Shown in pieces: positions 5,057-7,304 of a DNA stretch of 7,304 nt. The first letter of the stretch is position 1; the number at the start of each line of letters is the position of its first letter. Source of the stretch: Acidobacteriaceae bacterium (lineage in GTDB: Bacteria; Acidobacteriota; Terriglobia; Terriglobales; Acidobacteriaceae); contig PLBX01000201.1 of the NCBI GenBank assembly GCA_003135495.1, forward strand, positions 1 to 7,304, read 5' to 3'. A program made the translations under genes and the position numbers. The notes beneath the pieces were generated by a model. It was not told the origin of the DNA and did no database searches. It saw only the letters and a program-made list of their open reading frames with translations.

Positions 5057-5070
5057 GCGATTCTATGCCA
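5027..5070 (+). repeat. Imperfect direct repeat overlapping the hairpin
   Basis: CGGCGATT followed after five bases by TGCCA (5027-5044) recurs as CGGCGATT followed after three bases by TGCCA (5055-5070). The first copy forms the inner part of the hairpin and the second starts within its 3' arm, so an alternative pairing of the region is possible. It may be a local duplication. Confidence 0.4.
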
Positions 5071-5138
5071 ATCTTTATTCGCCAACAGGTTTATGATCGA
5101 GGCAATAAATCTGATCACGACAGGCGTACTTTGGGTTT

Positions 5139-7304
5139 ATGAACTCGACCAATGCCAGCCTCGTGGGACAGCGTCCGCACGAAGAAGCAAATTCATCGAC
5201 CCAACGATATGGGCTGGACGCCATGTTCTCTCCCGCCTCGGTCGCCGTTATCGGTGCAACTAGCCGCCCATCAAGCGTAGGCCGTACCGTTTTTGAAAAT
5301 CTTTTGCAGGGCAGTTTTCACGGCAAAATCTATGCGGTTAACTCTGCGCATCCGGAAGTTTTAGGGATCAAAACCTATTCCTCCATCCGGCACCTTCCCG
5401 AACCTGTAGACCTTGCGATCGTCGCCACTCCCGCCGCAACCGTCGCACCGATTATTGGCGAATGTGTGGATGCCGGCGCGAAATCCGCAGTCGTAATTTC
5501 CGCTGGATTTCGCGAGCGCGGCTCGGGAGGCGCTGCGCTCGAACAACAGATTCGGCAGCATTTGAGTCGCGGCAGTATGCGTCTCATTGGTCCAAACTGC
5601 CTAGGCATCATGAATCCGACGATTGGCTTGAACGCGACTTTCGCCAAAGACGCACCTCATTCCGGCAACGTCGCATTCCTCAGCCAGAGCGGAGCGCTCC
5701 TCACGGCGATTCTCGACTGGAGCCAGCGCGAGAAAGTTGGATTCAGCGCCATCGTTTCCACCGGATCAATGCTCGATGTGGGCTGGGGCGATTTGATTTA
5801 TCACTTCGGTGACGATCCGCATACGAAAAGCATTTTGCTCTACATGGAATCGATCGGCGATGCGCGATCCTTCTTATCGGCGGCGCGCGAGGTCGCACTC
5901 ACTAAGCCGATCATTGTGATTAAAGCCGGCCGTTCCGAAGAGGCCTCACGCGCCGCTGCCTCGCATACCGGGGCGCTCACCGGCAGCGATGAAGTGCTGG
6001 ACGCGGCTTTCCGCCGGTCGGGAGTTTTGCGCGTCTATAAGATCGCACATCTTTTTTATATGGCGGAGGTGCTCGGACGGCAGCCACGGCCAAAGGGGCC
6101 GAGGCTTACAATCCTAACCAACGCCGGCGGACCTGCTGTGCTCGCCACCGACGCGCTGGTCGCCAATGGTTGCAAACTGGCTGAACTCTCTGCCGATAGC
6201 CTGCAGAGGCTCAACGAGTTTTTGCCCGCGCATTGGAGTCATAACAATCCCATCGACATTTTGGGCGATGCGGATCCTGATCGCTATTCGCGCGCCATCG
6301 AAATTGCTTCGAAAGATCCAAACAGTGACGGTCTGCTGGTGATCCTTGCGCCCCAAGGCATGACCGATCCAACACAGATTGCCCAACGATTGACTCCTTA
6401 CGCCAAACAATACGGCAAGCCCGTGCTCGCCAGTTGGATGGGTGGGAACAGCGTTGCTGACGGCGAAGCAGCCTTGAATTCAGCTGGAATACCGACCTTC
6501 TCGTATCCAGATACGGCGGCGCAAGCCTTTACTTATATGTGGAGATATTCCTACAACCAGCGCGCGCTTTATGAAACTCCCACATTGCCTGAAGAGTCGG
6601 AAATGGAAAGTTCCGCGCGCAAGGAAGTGGAGCAGATTATTCAGCAGGCGCGAATGCAGGGCCGCACACTGCTCACCGAGTTTGAATCAAAGCGACTTTT
6701 GTCGCTTTACGGTATTCCCACGGTTGAAACTCGCACCGCCGGCACCGAGGATGAGGCAGCCGCGATTGCAAAAGAAATCGGCTTCCCGATAGTGTTAAAA
6801 GTCCTCTCGGAAACGATCACGCATAAGACCGATGTCGGCGGGGTCAAGCTGAATCTGCCGGATGAATCGGCCGTGCGCGCTGCCTATCGCGCGATTCGGT
6901 CGTCGGTAGAAAAACTAGAACAATCGCTGTCCCAGAAATCAGTTGCAGAAAAAGTTACTACCGCGAAATTGACTGGATCTTCATTCTGCGGAGTAACCGT
7001 GCAGCCCATGATTGAGCACGATGGCTACGAATTAATTCTTGGCAGCAGCGTCGACCCACAATTTGGCCCAGTCGTTCTCTTTGGATCCGGCGGACAACTG
7101 GTTGAAGTGTATCGCGATCATGCGCTGGCGCTTCCGCCGCTGAATACAACGCTGGCACACCGATTGATGGAACAAACGCGAATCTATACCGCGCTCAAGG
7201 GAATTCGTGGACGCAAGCCGGTAAACTTGCCCGCCCTCGAACAACTTCTCGTCCGCTTCAGTCAACTCATTCTCGAACAGCGCTGGATCGCCGAGATTGA
7301 TATC
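5139..7304 (+). CDS. Acyl-CoA synthetase, NDP-forming (ADP-forming acetate-CoA ligase type), 3' end missing
   Basis: An uninterrupted frame of 722 codons runs off the right edge, so the gene is partial. It fits the fused alpha/beta ADP-forming acyl-CoA synthetases, which convert acyl-CoA, ADP and phosphate to acid, CoA and ATP, or the reverse. The CoA-binding domain begins at VAVIGAT (35-41), with GPNCLG near 151-156 and SQSGA at 182. The phospho-transfer His of the alpha part is His276 in SHTGALTGS. The ATP-grasp (beta) part starts about 509 and has its second conserved His at 562 in THKTDVGGV. The closing stretch up to [10 protein letters not shown] resembles forms that carry a C-terminal GNAT acetyltransferase domain, which would lie outside the window. 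ATG 5139 is the first start after the in-frame stop at 5112; ATG 5223, just before the conserved fold, is an alternative. Neither has a clear ribosome binding site. Confidence 0.9.
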   Translation, partial: MNSTNASLVGQRPHEEANSSTQRYGLDAMFSPASVAVIGATSRPSSVGRTVFENLLQGSFHGKIYAVNSAHPEVLGIKTYSSIRHLPEPVDLAIVATPAATVAPIIGECVDAGAKSAVVISAGFRERGSGGAALEQQIRQHLSRGSMRLIGPNCLGIMNPTIGLNATFAKDAPHSGNVAFLSQSGALLTAILDWSQREKVGFSAIVSTGSMLDVGWGDLIYHFGDDPHTKSILLYMESIGDARSFLSAAREVALTKPIIVIKAGRSEEASRAAASHTGALTGSDEVLDAAFRRSGVLRVYKIAHLFYMAEVLGRQPRPKGPRLTILTNAGGPAVLATDALVANGCKLAELSADSLQRLNEFLPAHWSHNNPIDILGDADPDRYSRAIEIASKDPNSDGLLVILAPQGMTDPTQIAQRLTPYAKQYGKPVLASWMGGNSVADGEAALNSAGIPTFSYPDTAAQAFTYMWRYSYNQRALYETPTLPEESEMESSARKEVEQIIQQARMQGRTLLTEFESKRLLSLYGIPTVETRTAGTEDEAAAIAKEIGFPIVLKVLSETITHKTDVGGVKLNLPDESAVRAAYRAIRSSVEKLEQSLSQKSVAEKVTTAKLTGSSFCGVTVQPMIEHDGYELILGSSVDPQFGPVVLFGSGGQLVEVYRDHALALPPLNTTLAHRLMEQTRIYTALKGIRGRKPVNLPALEQLLVRFSQLILEQRWIAEIDI

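Noticed and set aside
5033..5263. 76-codon plus-strand frame overlapping the start of the synthetase gene
   Set aside because: It begins with TTG inside a hairpin, overlaps the synthetase N-terminus in another frame and shows no motif.
5462..5812. 116-codon plus-strand frame rich in Arg and Ser
   Set aside because: It is a frame-shifted shadow inside the synthetase gene.

Overview
The window looks like a chromosomal segment of a free-living bacterium of roughly balanced base composition. The best lineage guess is Acidobacteriota: the Crp/Fnr regulator with an N-terminal cysteine cluster, the small 79-residue protein and the fused NDP-forming acyl-CoA synthetase all resemble acidobacterial proteins as I remember them. 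This assignment is inference; there is no rRNA or other marker gene to fix it. No mobile element, tRNA, rRNA or CRISPR array was seen.

Layout. Positions 1-153 hold the probable 3' end of an upstream gene and a clear rho-independent terminator (122-153). Positions 154-425 are a non-coding leader with a 15-bp palindrome and a weak Crp/Fnr-like box, followed by a small ABM-domain (antibiotic biosynthesis monooxygenase-like) gene (426-752). After a regulatory gap (753-944) with a good Crp/Fnr-type palindrome (848-861) comes a tight two-gene operon: a stand-alone RsbRD-N-like protein (945-1424) and a CoA-transferase of the acetyl-CoA hydrolase / 4-hydroxybutyrate CoA-transferase family (1439-2761). 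A small protein of unknown function follows (2821-3060). Two hairpins separate it from a convergent Crp/Fnr-family regulator (3154-3867, minus strand). The divergent intergenic region 3868-4091 carries a perfect GTGAC-N4-GTCAC palindrome between the regulator and a tandem universal stress protein (4092-5006). A strong hairpin (5015-5056) follows, and then a large acyl-CoA synthetase (NDP-forming; alpha and beta parts fused) that starts near 5139 and runs open off the right edge. This last gene is the longest in the window, and having no stop codon here it is easy to miss.

How the genes may work together. The enzymes both act on CoA thioesters: a CoA-transferase moves CoA between short carboxylic acids, and an ADP-forming synthetase can turn an acyl-CoA into acid plus ATP. 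With a universal stress protein, an RsbRD-type sensor domain and a Crp/Fnr regulator carrying a possible Fe-S cysteine cluster, this reads like a locally regulated module for energy conservation under low oxygen or stress, analogous to the Anr/FNR- or DosR-controlled stress-protein clusters of other bacteria. Two well-placed palindromes of the same GTGAY-N4-RTCAC type, one beside the regulator gene and one before the RsbRD/CoA-transferase operon, support this. The individual families are known; what is notable is the candidate regulon and its shared operator.
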